Notes: generated from the letters alone by a model not told the origin. A stretch of 10,151 nucleotides of DNA from Nanosynbacter sp. (GCA_015257445.1 JABZKE010000011.1:1-10151); one strand, 5' to 3'; positions 1-5,931 are shown, numbered from the stretch's first letter. A program made the numbers and translations.

Positions 1-905
1 GGATGAAGATCTTCATCGCCGTAAAGGGTGCCGGCTTGAGCGCCAATATGAGAAATCACAGAGGTGGCATTAGCGGCAGCAAAAATTAGAGCATCCTTAA
101 ATTTTTTACCATCCAGGGTGGCGGACAAAAATCCTGCACCAAAAGCATCGCCTGCACCAGTGGTGTCTTTCGGAGTCTTCATTTCATATTCCGCTAAGCG
201 ATAGGTTTCTTTACCATTTGTCGCAATGGAACCGCGCGCTCCAGCGGTGATAATCACGGTTTTAACATAACGAGCTAGTTTAACCAACAACTCTTCGAGG
301 ATTTCCCCGCCGATCAAGGTTTTCGCTTCTTTTTCATTCAAAATTAAAACATCGACATCTTGAAGTAGGCCTAAAAGTTTCTTCTTTTCGGCAATTTCTT
401 CCATGCCGGGGTTCCACATAATCTTAATTTCTTTTTCTTTGGCTTTTTCAAAAAACTTCAGAGCGGTGTTCATATCGCCATTCAGACTGGTAACATAAAG
501 CCAATCTGGGTTAGACAGATCAAGATCGGAGGCTTCGAGCTTAGTAAAGCTTTCCGAAGCGCCACGACAGGTTAAAATAGTGCGCTTGCCGGTTTCGGAA
601 TCGAGCAAAATCACCGAAATGCCAGTCTTCTTGCGCGAAAAATTCAAGTAGCTGGTGTCGATATTCTCATTTTGGAGAAAATTCAAAATAGCATTAGCTG
701 CACTATCGCGACCAAAGTTAGAAATCACAATGGTTTCGTGACCATGTCTAGCAAAATTCGTGGCAGCATTGACCGCACCACCGCCAACCTCGAAACTGTT
801 TTTATCGATCGTCAGCTTCTCGCCGGTTTTAATCTCGCCAAGATCGTTGTGGTCGATCATATAGATGTCTTGCAAGACACTACCGAGGCAAACTACGCGA
901 CTCAT
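1..905 (-). CDS. PfkB/ribokinase-family sugar kinase, 3' end outside window
   Basis: ATP-dependent carbohydrate kinase of the ribokinase/PfkB fold; 301 codons are visible, with no stop before the window edge. Seen: the first PfkB signature around residues 41-48 (GGGAVNAA), an NxxE motif at 190-193 (NEKE) that in the family helps position Mg-ATP, and the second signature DTTGAGDAFGAGF at 247-259, whose Asp253 is the catalytic base and whose Gly-rich loop forms the anion hole. Family members are about 300-330 residues, so only a short C-terminus is missing. The ATG at 905-903 overlaps the stop of the preceding gene as ATGA, which suggests translational coupling. It is the last visible gene of the gap-rpiB-rpe operon, so a pentose, pentose phosphate or nucleoside substrate is plausible, but the sequence does not fix the substrate (ribokinase, adenosine kinase-like and phosphofructokinase-2-like roles remain open). 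Confidence 0.9.
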   Translation of the reverse strand, partial: MSRVVCLGSVLQDIYMIDHNDLGEIKTGEKLTIDKNSFEVGGGAVNAATNFARHGHETIVISNFGRDSAANAILNFLQNENIDTSYLNFSRKKTGISVILLDSETGKRTILTCRGASESFTKLEASDLDLSNPDWLYVTSLNGDMNTALKFFEKAKEKEIKIMWNPGMEEIAEKKKLLGLLQDVDVLILNEKEAKTLIGGEILEELLVKLARYVKTVIITAGARGSIATNGKETYRLAEYEMKTPKDTTGAGDAFGAGFLSATLDGKKFKDALIFAAANATSVISHIGAQAGTLYGDEDLH

Positions 906-1561
906 AGGAAGACCCCACGTTTTTTAGCTTCTGCCACCAAGGCCTCATAGGCAGCCTTTTTATCTTCGGGTTGAGAAAGTGCAGAGCCAACATTAATCAC
1001 ATTCACTTCGTAATTAGCGAGAGCACGGACATTAGTCAGATTGGCACCGCCATCCCAACCAATTTCAATATCAGGCTTGATACTGCGAATAATTTTGACC
1101 TTTTCGGCCTGCAAAATATCGGCCTTGGCGCCCTGTTGACCGAGATTGCCGGCAAAAATCAGAGCATGGTCGGCGACTTCAAGATATTTTTTTACTAAAC
1201 CTGGATAGGTGGTAGGTAGAATTGCCACCCCAGTCTTAATTCCAGCTTTTTTCAATTGCTCAAAAATTGGTAGTAAGTCTTCCGAAGCCTCGGCGTGAAA
1301 AATCGCCAGGTGTGGACGAAGACGTAACACCTCTGACAAGTGGTCGCTCGGACGAATAGCCATGATATGGAGGTCAAATTGAATACCGTTCGGTAGCTGA
1401 GAAATTGAACTTTCTGGCACGCTACGATTCGGCGTAAAAGTGCCGTCCATCAGATCAATCTGAATGCGCTTAGCAAACGAAATATAGGCCTTCATCTGCT
1501 CAACAAAAACATTCGTGTCATCGGTTAAAATCGTTGGTACGATAATTGTGTCCTCACCCAT
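902..1561 (-). CDS. ribulose-phosphate 3-epimerase-like protein (diverged)
   Basis: A 219-residue TIM-barrel protein resembling ribulose-5-phosphate 3-epimerase, which interconverts ribulose-5-P and xylulose-5-P. Recognisable family blocks: VPTIL at 8-12 (usual PSILS), IDLMDGTFTPN at 35-45 (usual VDVMDGHFVPN), DLHIM at 63-67, FHAEAS at 88-93, EIGWDGGAN at 166-174 and NVGSAL at 190-195. Of the four family metal ligands, Asp36, His65 and Asp170 are present, but the first His is replaced by Gln34. The usual phosphate-loop motif (NPGFGGQ) is changed to GNLGQQG (138-144). It may therefore be an epimerase with altered metal binding, or a related enzyme acting on another sugar phosphate. The start is supported by AAAAGGA about 5 nt upstream. 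It sits 11 nt after rpiB and overlaps pfkB by 4 bp. Confidence 0.8.
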   Translation of the reverse strand: MGEDTIIVPTILTDDTNVFVEQMKAYISFAKRIQIDLMDGTFTPNRSVPESSISQLPNGIQFDLHIMAIRPSDHLSEVLRLRPHLAIFHAEASEDLLPIFEQLKKAGIKTGVAILPTTYPGLVKKYLEVADHALIFAGNLGQQGAKADILQAEKVKIIRSIKPDIEIGWDGGANLTNVRALANYEVNVINVGSALSQPEDKKAAYEALVAEAKKRGVFL

Positions 1562-1572
1562 ATTTGTCCTTT

Positions 1573-2040
1573 TTAGTAAATATTTTCTTCATCCAGGCGC
1601 TGATTACGACGAATGTAGCGTTCTTCTGGAATAAACGGTTCTTCTAAAAATCCCGTGACGGATGCCTTGACTTCTTCCTCCGACATATAATCTGAAGAAA
1701 GGCAGAGTACGTTGGCGTCGTTATGTTTACGGCCGATGCGAGCGAGAGATTCCGTGTAGCCACAGATTGCACGAATGCCACGGAAGCGGTTGGCTTGAAT
1801 CGAAATACCGTGAGCGGAACCGCAAATCAGAAAGCCGCGTGCGGTAGGATTTTCGCGCACCGCACGAGAGACGGCAATTGCGGAATCATTAAAATCGTCG
1901 CCTGGCTGAATCGTGAGCGGACCTAAGTCTTTCACCTCGATATTCATTTCTGGATGGTGATTTTGATATTCGGCCAAAAAAGTCAGAAGACGTTGCTTAA
2001 CAGTAAATCCACGGTGATCAGAGGCGACGTAAAGTTGCAT
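1573..2040 (-). CDS. rpiB: ribose-5-phosphate isomerase B (RpiB/LacAB family)
   Basis: Converts ribose-5-P and ribulose-5-P in the non-oxidative pentose phosphate pathway; cytosolic. The 155-residue protein begins MQLYVASDHRGF, the typical Rossmann-like N-terminus with the Asp8-His9 pair. LICGSAHGISIQANR at 71-85 carries the catalytic-type Cys73 (usual LICGTGIGMSIAANK), GIRA at 88-91 holds the conserved Arg, and KHNDANVL at 105-112 has the conserved His. The loop GSAHG instead of GTGIG is unusual. The ATG at 2040 is preferred over an in-frame ATG at 2055, because GGAAAGGA lies about 5 nt before it and because it leaves a 1-nt gap to gap instead of an overlap. RpiB with an epimerase-like protein next door fits ribulose-5-P interconversion. 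Confidence 0.92.
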   Translation of the reverse strand: MQLYVASDHRGFTVKQRLLTFLAEYQNHHPEMNIEVKDLGPLTIQPGDDFNDSAIAVSRAVRENPTARGFLICGSAHGISIQANRFRGIRAICGYTESLARIGRKHNDANVLCLSSDYMSEEEVKASVTGFLEEPFIPEERYIRRNQRLDEENIY

Positions 2041-2041
2041 T

Positions 2042-3043
2042 TTATTCCTTTCCAAAATCAGCAGTTAATTCGACAAGACGATTAGAATAGCCCCATTCGT
2101 TGTCATACCAAGCTACAATCTTGATCAAATCGCCGTCTACCACATCAATAAGTGGAAGGTCGACAATACAAGAGTGGGAATCGCCACGATAATCGGATGA
2201 AACTAATTCTTCATGAGAAACGCCGAGAATACCTTCATAGAATGGCTCGCTGGCAACTTTTTCGAAAAGCTGATTAAGCTCTTCCTTAGTAGTAGGACGA
2301 GAAAGTACGGCAGTAATATCAGCAAGCGAAACTACTGGGGTCGGAACACGAACGGAAAGACCGTTAAACTTGCCCTTGAGACTTGGAATGGTCAAGGCTG
2401 CAGCCTTTGAAGCACCCGTGGTAGTTGGCACGATATTTTCGGCAGCTGAACGGGCTTCACGAAGATCCTTAGCTGGAGCATCGAGTAGACGCTGTGAACC
2501 CGTGTAAGAATGCACGGTAGTCATCATGGCTTTTTTCACACCAAAATTATCTTCAAGCACTTTCATAATAGGGGCGATACAGTTGGTAGTGCAGGAAGCG
2601 TTGGAAAGAATCTTATCTTCCTTGGCAACTTCGCCTTCGTTCACGCCGAGCACGATAGTTTTAGCACCTTCGCCCTTGGCTGGAGCAGAAATTACTACCT
2701 TGCGAGCACCGGCAGTGAGATGAGCTTTAGCTTTTTCTGGATCAGTGAAGAAGCCAGTAGATTCGATTACTACATCTACACCCAATTCACCCCAAGCGAG
2801 ATTAGCTGGATCCTTTTCAGAAAAGACGCGGATTTTTTTGCCATCCACGATAATATTTTGATCATCAAAAGTCACTTCACGACTGTAAGTACCATAGCTA
2901 GAATCATGCTTGAGAAGAAAAGCGAGCGTTTTGGTGTCGGTCAAATCATTGATAGCTACAACTTCGAGATCGCGTCGCATTAAAGCAATTTTAAGAGCAT
3001 TTCGACCAATACGGCCAAAGCCATTGATTGCAATTTTAATCAT
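2042..3043 (-). CDS. gap: glyceraldehyde-3-phosphate dehydrogenase, NAD-type
   Basis: Oxidises and phosphorylates glyceraldehyde-3-P to 1,3-bisphosphoglycerate in glycolysis. The 333-residue length is normal. Seen: NAD-binding INGFGRIGR at 6-14, Asp33 in INDLTD (the residue that favours NAD over NADP), the active-site block SNASCTTNCIAP with nucleophile Cys151, His178 in TTVHSYTG, the S-loop LLDAPAKDLREAR at 186-198 whose Pro190 is again typical of NAD enzymes, and the C-terminal WYDNEWGYSNR. The ATG at 3043 is preceded by AAAGGAGG with a short 3-nt gap; a 20-residue upstream in-frame extension would start inside the promoter and is not family-like. First gene of the gap-rpiB-rpe-pfkB operon. 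It has its own extended -10 promoter, placed just behind the rpsG terminator, so it is probably transcribed separately from the ribosomal genes. Confidence 0.97.
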   Translation of the reverse strand: MIKIAINGFGRIGRNALKIALMRRDLEVVAINDLTDTKTLAFLLKHDSSYGTYSREVTFDDQNIIVDGKKIRVFSEKDPANLAWGELGVDVVIESTGFFTDPEKAKAHLTAGARKVVISAPAKGEGAKTIVLGVNEGEVAKEDKILSNASCTTNCIAPIMKVLEDNFGVKKAMMTTVHSYTGSQRLLDAPAKDLREARSAAENIVPTTTGASKAAALTIPSLKGKFNGLSVRVPTPVVSLADITAVLSRPTTKEELNQLFEKVASEPFYEGILGVSHEELVSSDYRGDSHSCIVDLPLIDVVDGDLIKIVAWYDNEWGYSNRLVELTADFGKE

Positions 3044-3062
3044 TTTCCTCCTTTTTTCTTTT

Positions 3063-3071
3063 ATTATAGCA
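3063..3071 (-). promoter_or_regulatory. extended -10 promoter of the gap operon
   Basis: Read on the minus strand this is TGCTATAAT, a perfect TATAAT with the extended TGn element. Predicted transcription start is near 3056, giving a 5' leader of about 12 nt that is mostly Shine-Dalgarno. No good TTGACA is found at the usual distance; the -35 area overlaps the T-run of the rpsG terminator. Confidence 0.75.
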
Positions 3072-3090
3072 TAAGAGAGTTCGGACAAAC

Positions 3091-3122
3091 AAAAAAATAC
3101 CACCTCGAAGAGATGGTATTTT
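3091..3122 (-). terminator. intrinsic terminator of rpsL-rpsG
   Basis: A 9-bp outer stem (3094-3102 with 3114-3122, AAAATACCA/TGGTATTTT), one C/A mismatch, then CTC/GAG around a 3-nt loop. On the minus strand the stem is followed by TTTTTTTGTTTG. It lies 14 nt after the rpsG stop. Confidence 0.85.
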
Positions 3123-3135
3123 CGAACTCGTGAAT

Positions 3136-3615
3136 TTAAGCACGAGCGAAGTGGGCGAAAGCACGGTTGGCTTCGGCCATGCGGTGAGTGTCTTCCTTTT
3201 TCTTGAAGGCAGCACCAGCGCCGTTGAAAGCGTCAACGATTTCAGCTTCGAGACGGCGTGAGTATGGCATACCCTTGCGTGAACGAGCTGATTGCACGAG
3301 CCAAGAGAAGGCAAAGTGCATTTGACGGTGACCAGAAATTGGGAATGGGATTTGGTAGTTAGCACCACCGACACGGCGGGACTTCACTTCGAAATCTGGA
3401 GAAACGTTAGCGACAGCCTTTTCAAGGACTTCCACTGGATTCTCAGAGTTCAATTTCTTAGCAGCACCTTCGATAGCAGCATAAACTGCGCGTTCAGAAG
3501 CTTGTTTTTTACCATCAAGCATGGACTTATTAATCAAGCGTTGAACAAGAACTGATTGATACTTGCGATCTGGAAGAACTTTACGTTCGAGAGATTTGGT
3601 AGTTTTACGTGGCAT
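3136..3615 (-). CDS. rpsG: 30S ribosomal protein S7
   Basis: Binds the 3' major domain of 16S rRNA and starts head assembly of the small subunit. The 159 residues match the usual 155-160. Recognisable S7 blocks: MPRK start, RLINKSMLDGKK at 26-37, SRRVGGANYQIPF at 79-91, and the C-terminal KKKEDTHRMAEANRAFAHFARA region. The middle segment after IPFP (ISGHRQ) differs from the common VRPERR. Its Shine-Dalgarno AAGGAGG lies in the last codons of rpsL, 10 nt before the ATG, and the gap to rpsL is 2 nt, so translation is probably coupled. The usual downstream fusA is absent; a terminator follows instead. Confidence 0.97.
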   Translation of the reverse strand: MPRKTTKSLERKVLPDRKYQSVLVQRLINKSMLDGKKQASERAVYAAIEGAAKKLNSENPVEVLEKAVANVSPDFEVKSRRVGGANYQIPFPISGHRQMHFAFSWLVQSARSRKGMPYSRRLEAEIVDAFNGAGAAFKKKEDTHRMAEANRAFAHFARA

Positions 3616-3617
3616 AA

Positions 3618-4031
3618 TTACTTACCCTCCTTCTTAGCGCCGTACTTAGAGCGGCCTTGCTTACGACCATTAACACCTTGAAGGTCGAGAGTACCACGAA
3701 CGATGTGATAGCGGACACCTGGAAGGTCAGGCACACGGCCACCACGAACGAGCACTACAGCGTGTTCCTGAAGGTTGTGACCTTCGCCACCGATGTAAGC
3801 CCAAACTTCTTGACCATTAGTAAGACGCACACGAGCGACCTTACGAAGAGCAGAGTTAGGTTTCTTTGGGGTTTTGGTAGTGACCTTGATACAAACACCA
3901 CGCTTGAAAGGTGAAGCTTGGTTGTAGTAACGAGTTTTAAGAGTGTTGACGATAGAACCAAGGGCTGGTGACTTAGACTTTCTAGCAGCAACCTTACGAG
4001 GTTTACGGATCAACTGATTAATTGTTGGCAT
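3618..4031 (-). CDS. rpsL: 30S ribosomal protein S12
   Basis: Decoding-centre protein of the small subunit. 137 residues, with [21 protein letters not shown] at 53-73 and [18 protein letters not shown] at 83-100, followed by the near-universal [12 protein letters not shown]. An extra stretch of about 14 residues (roughly 25-39) lies between SPAL and SPFKRGVC; a similar insert is known in Firmicutes S12. Oddity: the residue before the conserved Asp102 is Pro101 (codon CCT), where almost all bacteria have Lys (Lys87/88 in E. coli numbering, a classic streptomycin-resistance position). The Lys pair at 56-57 is intact. The ATG at 4031 has AGAGGAAA upstream. First gene of the rpsL-rpsG operon. Confidence 0.98.
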   Translation of the reverse strand: MPTINQLIRKPRKVAARKSKSPALGSIVNTLKTRYYNQASPFKRGVCIKVTTKTPKKPNSALRKVARVRLTNGQEVWAYIGGEGHNLQEHAVVLVRGGRVPDLPGVRYHIVRGTLDLQGVNGRKQGRSKYGAKKEGK

Positions 4032-4181
4032 TAGTTTCCTCTTGTGTTATTGATAAAAATCTGATTCTTCATCAGTGGTGAAGCTCTAGATAAAACTTCA
4101 CAGCTTGAATAGCTATAATACGATATTTTACAACCTCAAGCGAGCCTTTTCTTTACAGCAGTAGAATTGGCTTGAAACTCG
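4032..4181 (-). promoter_or_regulatory. rpsL 5' leader with competing hairpins
   Basis: About 150 nt of transcribed, non-coding leader between the predicted start at 4181 and the rpsL ATG. Three small stems share bases and exclude one another: 4061-4065/4071-4075 (CTGAT/ATCAG, followed on the minus strand by ATTTTTATC), 4067-4071/4079-4083 (CTTCA/TGAAG) and 4078-4083/4096-4101 (GTGAAG/CTTCAC). This could be an attenuator or a ribosomal-protein autoregulation site, but the stems are short and the call is weak. No ORF of note is seen in it. Confidence 0.35.
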
Positions 4182-4187
4182 TTAGTT

Positions 4188-4216
4188 ATTATACCTATAT
4201 TCGTGAATTTTGTCAA
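4188..4216 (-). promoter_or_regulatory. consensus sigma70-type promoter of rpsL-rpsG
   Basis: On the minus strand: -35 TTGACA (4216-4211), a 17-bp spacer, and -10 TATAAT (4193-4188), a perfect match in both boxes. The left end of the IS30 element begins 7 bp upstream of the -35 box. Confidence 0.93.
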
Positions 4217-4220
4217 AAAA

Positions 4221-4223
4221 TAC
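4221..4223. repeat. left target-site duplication (TAC)
   Basis: TAC directly abuts the left end of the element and recurs at 5439-5441 next to the right end. IS30-family elements usually duplicate 2-3 bp. Joining the flanks at one TAC restores a long palindromic terminator, which supports these borders. Confidence 0.75.
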
Positions 4224-4251
4224 CCTGAGTTAACATCTCAAGTGCAACACT
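4224..4251 (+). repeat. IS30 left terminal inverted repeat (IRL)
   Basis: Outer half CCTGAGTTAACATC, inner half beginning CTCAAGTGCAACACT at 4237. The inner 15 bp are perfectly repeated in inverse at the right end (5411-5425). The outer half recurs near two other promoters in the window (7869-7896 and 9589-9617). Confidence 0.9.
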
Positions 4252-4262
4252 AAGCAACAAAA

Positions 4263-4341
4263 AGAGACATCAATCGTTCTTAGTCCTGTTAAAATTAAAT
4301 TTGTAACACTAACTTAAACAAGGATAGACATTGATGTCTCT
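4263..4341 (+). promoter_or_regulatory. inverted repeat sequestering the transposase start
   Basis: AGAGACATCAAT at 4263-4274 is the exact reverse complement of ATTGATGTCTCT at 4330-4341, which contains the TTG/ATG start of the transposase. A transcript entering from outside the element would form this 12-bp stem and hide the start codon. A transcript starting after 4274 would not. No clear promoter was found between the two arms. Confidence 0.6.
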
Positions 4342-5437
4342 AAATAAGTATACACAACTTTCGTATGAAGAACGAGTAATAATTGAAAATAGATTAAAAA
4401 ATAACGAAAGTATAAGATCCATAGCTTTGAAATTAGATAGAAATCCTTCAACTATTACGCGGGAGATAAAAAGAAATGGTATTAAGACTAAAACCACTAG
4501 AATCAATAAGCCAAGAGAGCTCTATCTAGATAGCAGACATTATCGTGGACAACCTAAGGTGGACATTATACGTACAAAAAGAGATAGATACTATAAAAGG
4601 TTAAAAGAATTAAATATACCTAGATATACCGCCAGATTAGCCTCTAAACTGTCCTTTGGACGTATTAAGGAACAAACTTTAAGACTTAATACTAGCTCAT
4701 ATTTAGGGACTAAAAAATACATAGAAGAAAAGCTTAAGCTACGTTGGTCTCCAGAACAAATTTCTGGCAGATTAAGACTAGAGAATAACTTGCCATATGT
4801 TTCACATAAGGCAATTTATCATCTAGTTTATTCTGAAGGATTAGAAAAGCATTTAAGACGAAAAGGACGGAAGCCTCGCTCTTATAAAATACTAAAATTT
4901 AATAGTACTAACAGAGATAAACATCATATTTCGGAACGTCCAAAAGAGATTGATGAATTAAAGTATTATGGTGATCTTGAAGGAGATACAATCTTTGGAT
5001 TAAAAACCACAGACCGCATATTAACACATGTAGATAGAAAATCTGGGCTTTTGTCTGCAAGTTTAGTACATAACTATAACGCACATAAAATTGCCAAACA
5101 AACGAAGTTAGACATAGCTTCAGTGTTTGGTGAGATTAAAAGTATAACTTATGATAATGGTATTGAGTTTTCACTCTGGAGAGTTACAGAAAAAGAATTA
5201 AGAGCAAACATATATTTTGCGAGTCCTTATCACTCCTGGGAGCGTGGCCGAAACGAAAATACCAATGGACTTATTCGAGATTTCTTGCCTAAAGGAACGG
5301 ACTTCAAGAAACTTACCAAACGAGATATAGTAGAGATAGCAAATTTAATAAACAATAGACCAAGAAAAAGACTCGAGTGGAAGACTCCACTCGAGGTCTA
5401 TAGGTCTCAAAGTGTTGCACTTGAGGGGTTAGAGTAG
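4334..5437 (+). CDS. IS30-family transposase
   Basis: DDE transposase of 367 residues. The N-terminal helix-turn-helix (about residues 5-50, with LSYEERVIIENRLKNN and RNPSTITREIKRN) binds the element ends. The catalytic core has Asp218 in LEGDTIFG, Asp274 in ITYDNGIEF and Glu308 in ERGRNENTNGL; the second Asp and the Glu are 33 residues apart, as in IS30. The following LPKGTDF and NNRPRKRLEWKTPLEVY are also family hallmarks. The ATG at 4334 was chosen; TTG at 4331 in the same frame is possible, with AAGGA at 4320-4324 serving either. The last codons run through the right inverted repeat, and the TAG stop (5435-5437) ends 1 bp from the element border. Nothing suggests inactivation. Confidence 0.95.
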   Translation: MSLNKYTQLSYEERVIIENRLKNNESIRSIALKLDRNPSTITREIKRNGIKTKTTRINKPRELYLDSRHYRGQPKVDIIRTKRDRYYKRLKELNIPRYTARLASKLSFGRIKEQTLRLNTSSYLGTKKYIEEKLKLRWSPEQISGRLRLENNLPYVSHKAIYHLVYSEGLEKHLRRKGRKPRSYKILKFNSTNRDKHHISERPKEIDELKYYGDLEGDTIFGLKTTDRILTHVDRKSGLLSASLVHNYNAHKIAKQTKLDIASVFGEIKSITYDNGIEFSLWRVTEKELRANIYFASPYHSWERGRNENTNGLIRDFLPKGTDFKKLTKRDIVEIANLINNRPRKRLEWKTPLEVYRSQSVALEGLE

Positions 5438-5438
5438 G
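5411..5438 (-). repeat. IS30 right terminal inverted repeat (IRR)
   Basis: The inner 15 bp, AGTGTTGCACTTGAG, are the exact reverse complement of the left end. The outer part (GGGTTAGAGTAGG) is diverged from the left end, perhaps because it also encodes the transposase C-terminus. Confidence 0.9.
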
Positions 5439-5463
5439 TACGGCCATTTTCGGACCGTATTTT
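5439..5463 (-). terminator. intrinsic terminator of the upstream minus-strand gene, split by the IS
   Basis: Stem TACGG (5439-5443) with CCGTA (5455-5459), plus CC/GG and one bulged A, loop ATTTTC. On the minus strand the hairpin should be followed by a U-run, but the IS now abuts it. The missing run (TTTT, then TT of TTGACA) is found at the other side of the IS (4220-4215). On the plus strand the hairpin is followed by TTTTAT and could now stop transposase transcripts. Confidence 0.7.
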
Positions 5464-5477
5464 ATATCTATTTGGAA

Positions 5478-5894
5478 TTACTTCTGGGATTTGGTTTTTG
5501 TGGCGGTTTTTGTGGCGGCTTTTCGAGTGCGAGTCACTGGTTTTTCGACGAGAATTCGCTGATTCGCATCGTCAGTGACTGACTTGCGATAGGCTCGAGG
5601 TTGGTTATCTGTAATTTCTAAATCGCCTAGATCGTCATTCTCGAGATTTTGGCTGATTTTCGACTCAAGAAAGAGCTTTAGAAGTGCCCAAACCACGACA
5701 TTAGTCGCAAGGGCAATAAAACTAATTAACGGAATAATCAATAGCGCCACACCAAGCGCACGGTCTAACAGAGAGACGACGGCGGCGAGTAAGAAGAATA
5801 TGAGAGCGACTAAACCATAAGTCACCTCGACAAGCTTGAGCTCTTCTTTATTTTGATAAAGATTTTTGAGATATTTGACAATTCCAAGTTGCAT
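5478..5894 (-). CDS. small membrane protein with basic C-terminal tail, unknown function
   Basis: 138 residues, not recognised. A hydrophobic region at about 25-76 can hold two transmembrane segments (roughly 25-43 and 46-72) with a short SLLDRAL turn. It is followed by an acidic stretch (NLENDDLGDLE, 83-93) and a Lys/Arg/Thr/Ala-rich tail at 117-138 that resembles histone H1-like or nucleic-acid-binding tails. The tail could bind DNA, RNA or acidic phospholipid near the membrane; that is inference. The start at 5894 lacks a Shine-Dalgarno, but an extended -10 promoter predicts a transcript beginning about 3 nt before the ATG, so it may be translated from a leaderless mRNA. Its original terminator has been split by the IS30 insertion. 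Confidence 0.8.
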   Translation of the reverse strand: MQLGIVKYLKNLYQNKEELKLVEVTYGLVALIFFLLAAVVSLLDRALGVALLIIPLISFIALATNVVVWALLKLFLESKISQNLENDDLGDLEITDNQPRAYRKSVTDDANQRILVEKPVTRTRKAATKTATKTKSQK

Positions 5895-5903
5895 AATGCT
5901 TAT

Positions 5904-5931
5904 ATTATATCACATTTTAGCATAATTACAA
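5904..5931 (-). promoter_or_regulatory. promoter giving a near-leaderless mRNA
   Basis: Minus strand TGATATAAT (5912-5904), an extended -10 with perfect TATAAT. A weak -35, TTGTAA (5931-5926), lies 16 bp upstream. Predicted start near 5897, only 3 nt before the ATG at 5894. Confidence 0.7.

Larger units (their letters stand above)
4224..5438 (+). mobile_element. complete IS30-family insertion sequence
   Basis: About 1215 bp, bounded by 28-bp imperfect inverted repeats (22/28 matching) and a TAC duplication on each side. It carries one intact DDE transposase. It looks intact and possibly recent, since both ends, the duplication and the reading frame are preserved. Its coding region appears richer in A and T (many AAA, ATA, AGA codons) than the neighbouring genes, as expected for a transferred element. 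It lies between the 138-residue membrane protein gene and rpsL, oriented opposite to both. Confidence 0.92.

Noticed and set aside
902-904. UGA recoding as in Gracilibacteria/Absconditabacteria
   Set aside because: TGA ends the epimerase-like gene in an ATGA overlap with the next start, and the other genes show no in-frame TGA.
2510-2983. Open frame antisense to gap
   Set aside because: It is the complementary frame of a strongly conserved gene, has no ribosome binding site and shows no recognisable domain.
3044-3103. 20-residue N-terminal extension of GAPDH
   Set aside because: It would start upstream of the gap promoter and its strong Shine-Dalgarno, and no GAPDH has such an extension before the IKIAINGFGRIGR start.
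4227-5435. Alternative IS30 borders with 21-bp repeats and a 4-bp GAGT duplication (4227-4230 and 5432-5435)
   Set aside because: Possible from the repeats alone, but the outer CCTGAGT is shared with the other repeat copies, so it belongs to the end sequence, and only the TAC borders restore the terminator palindrome.
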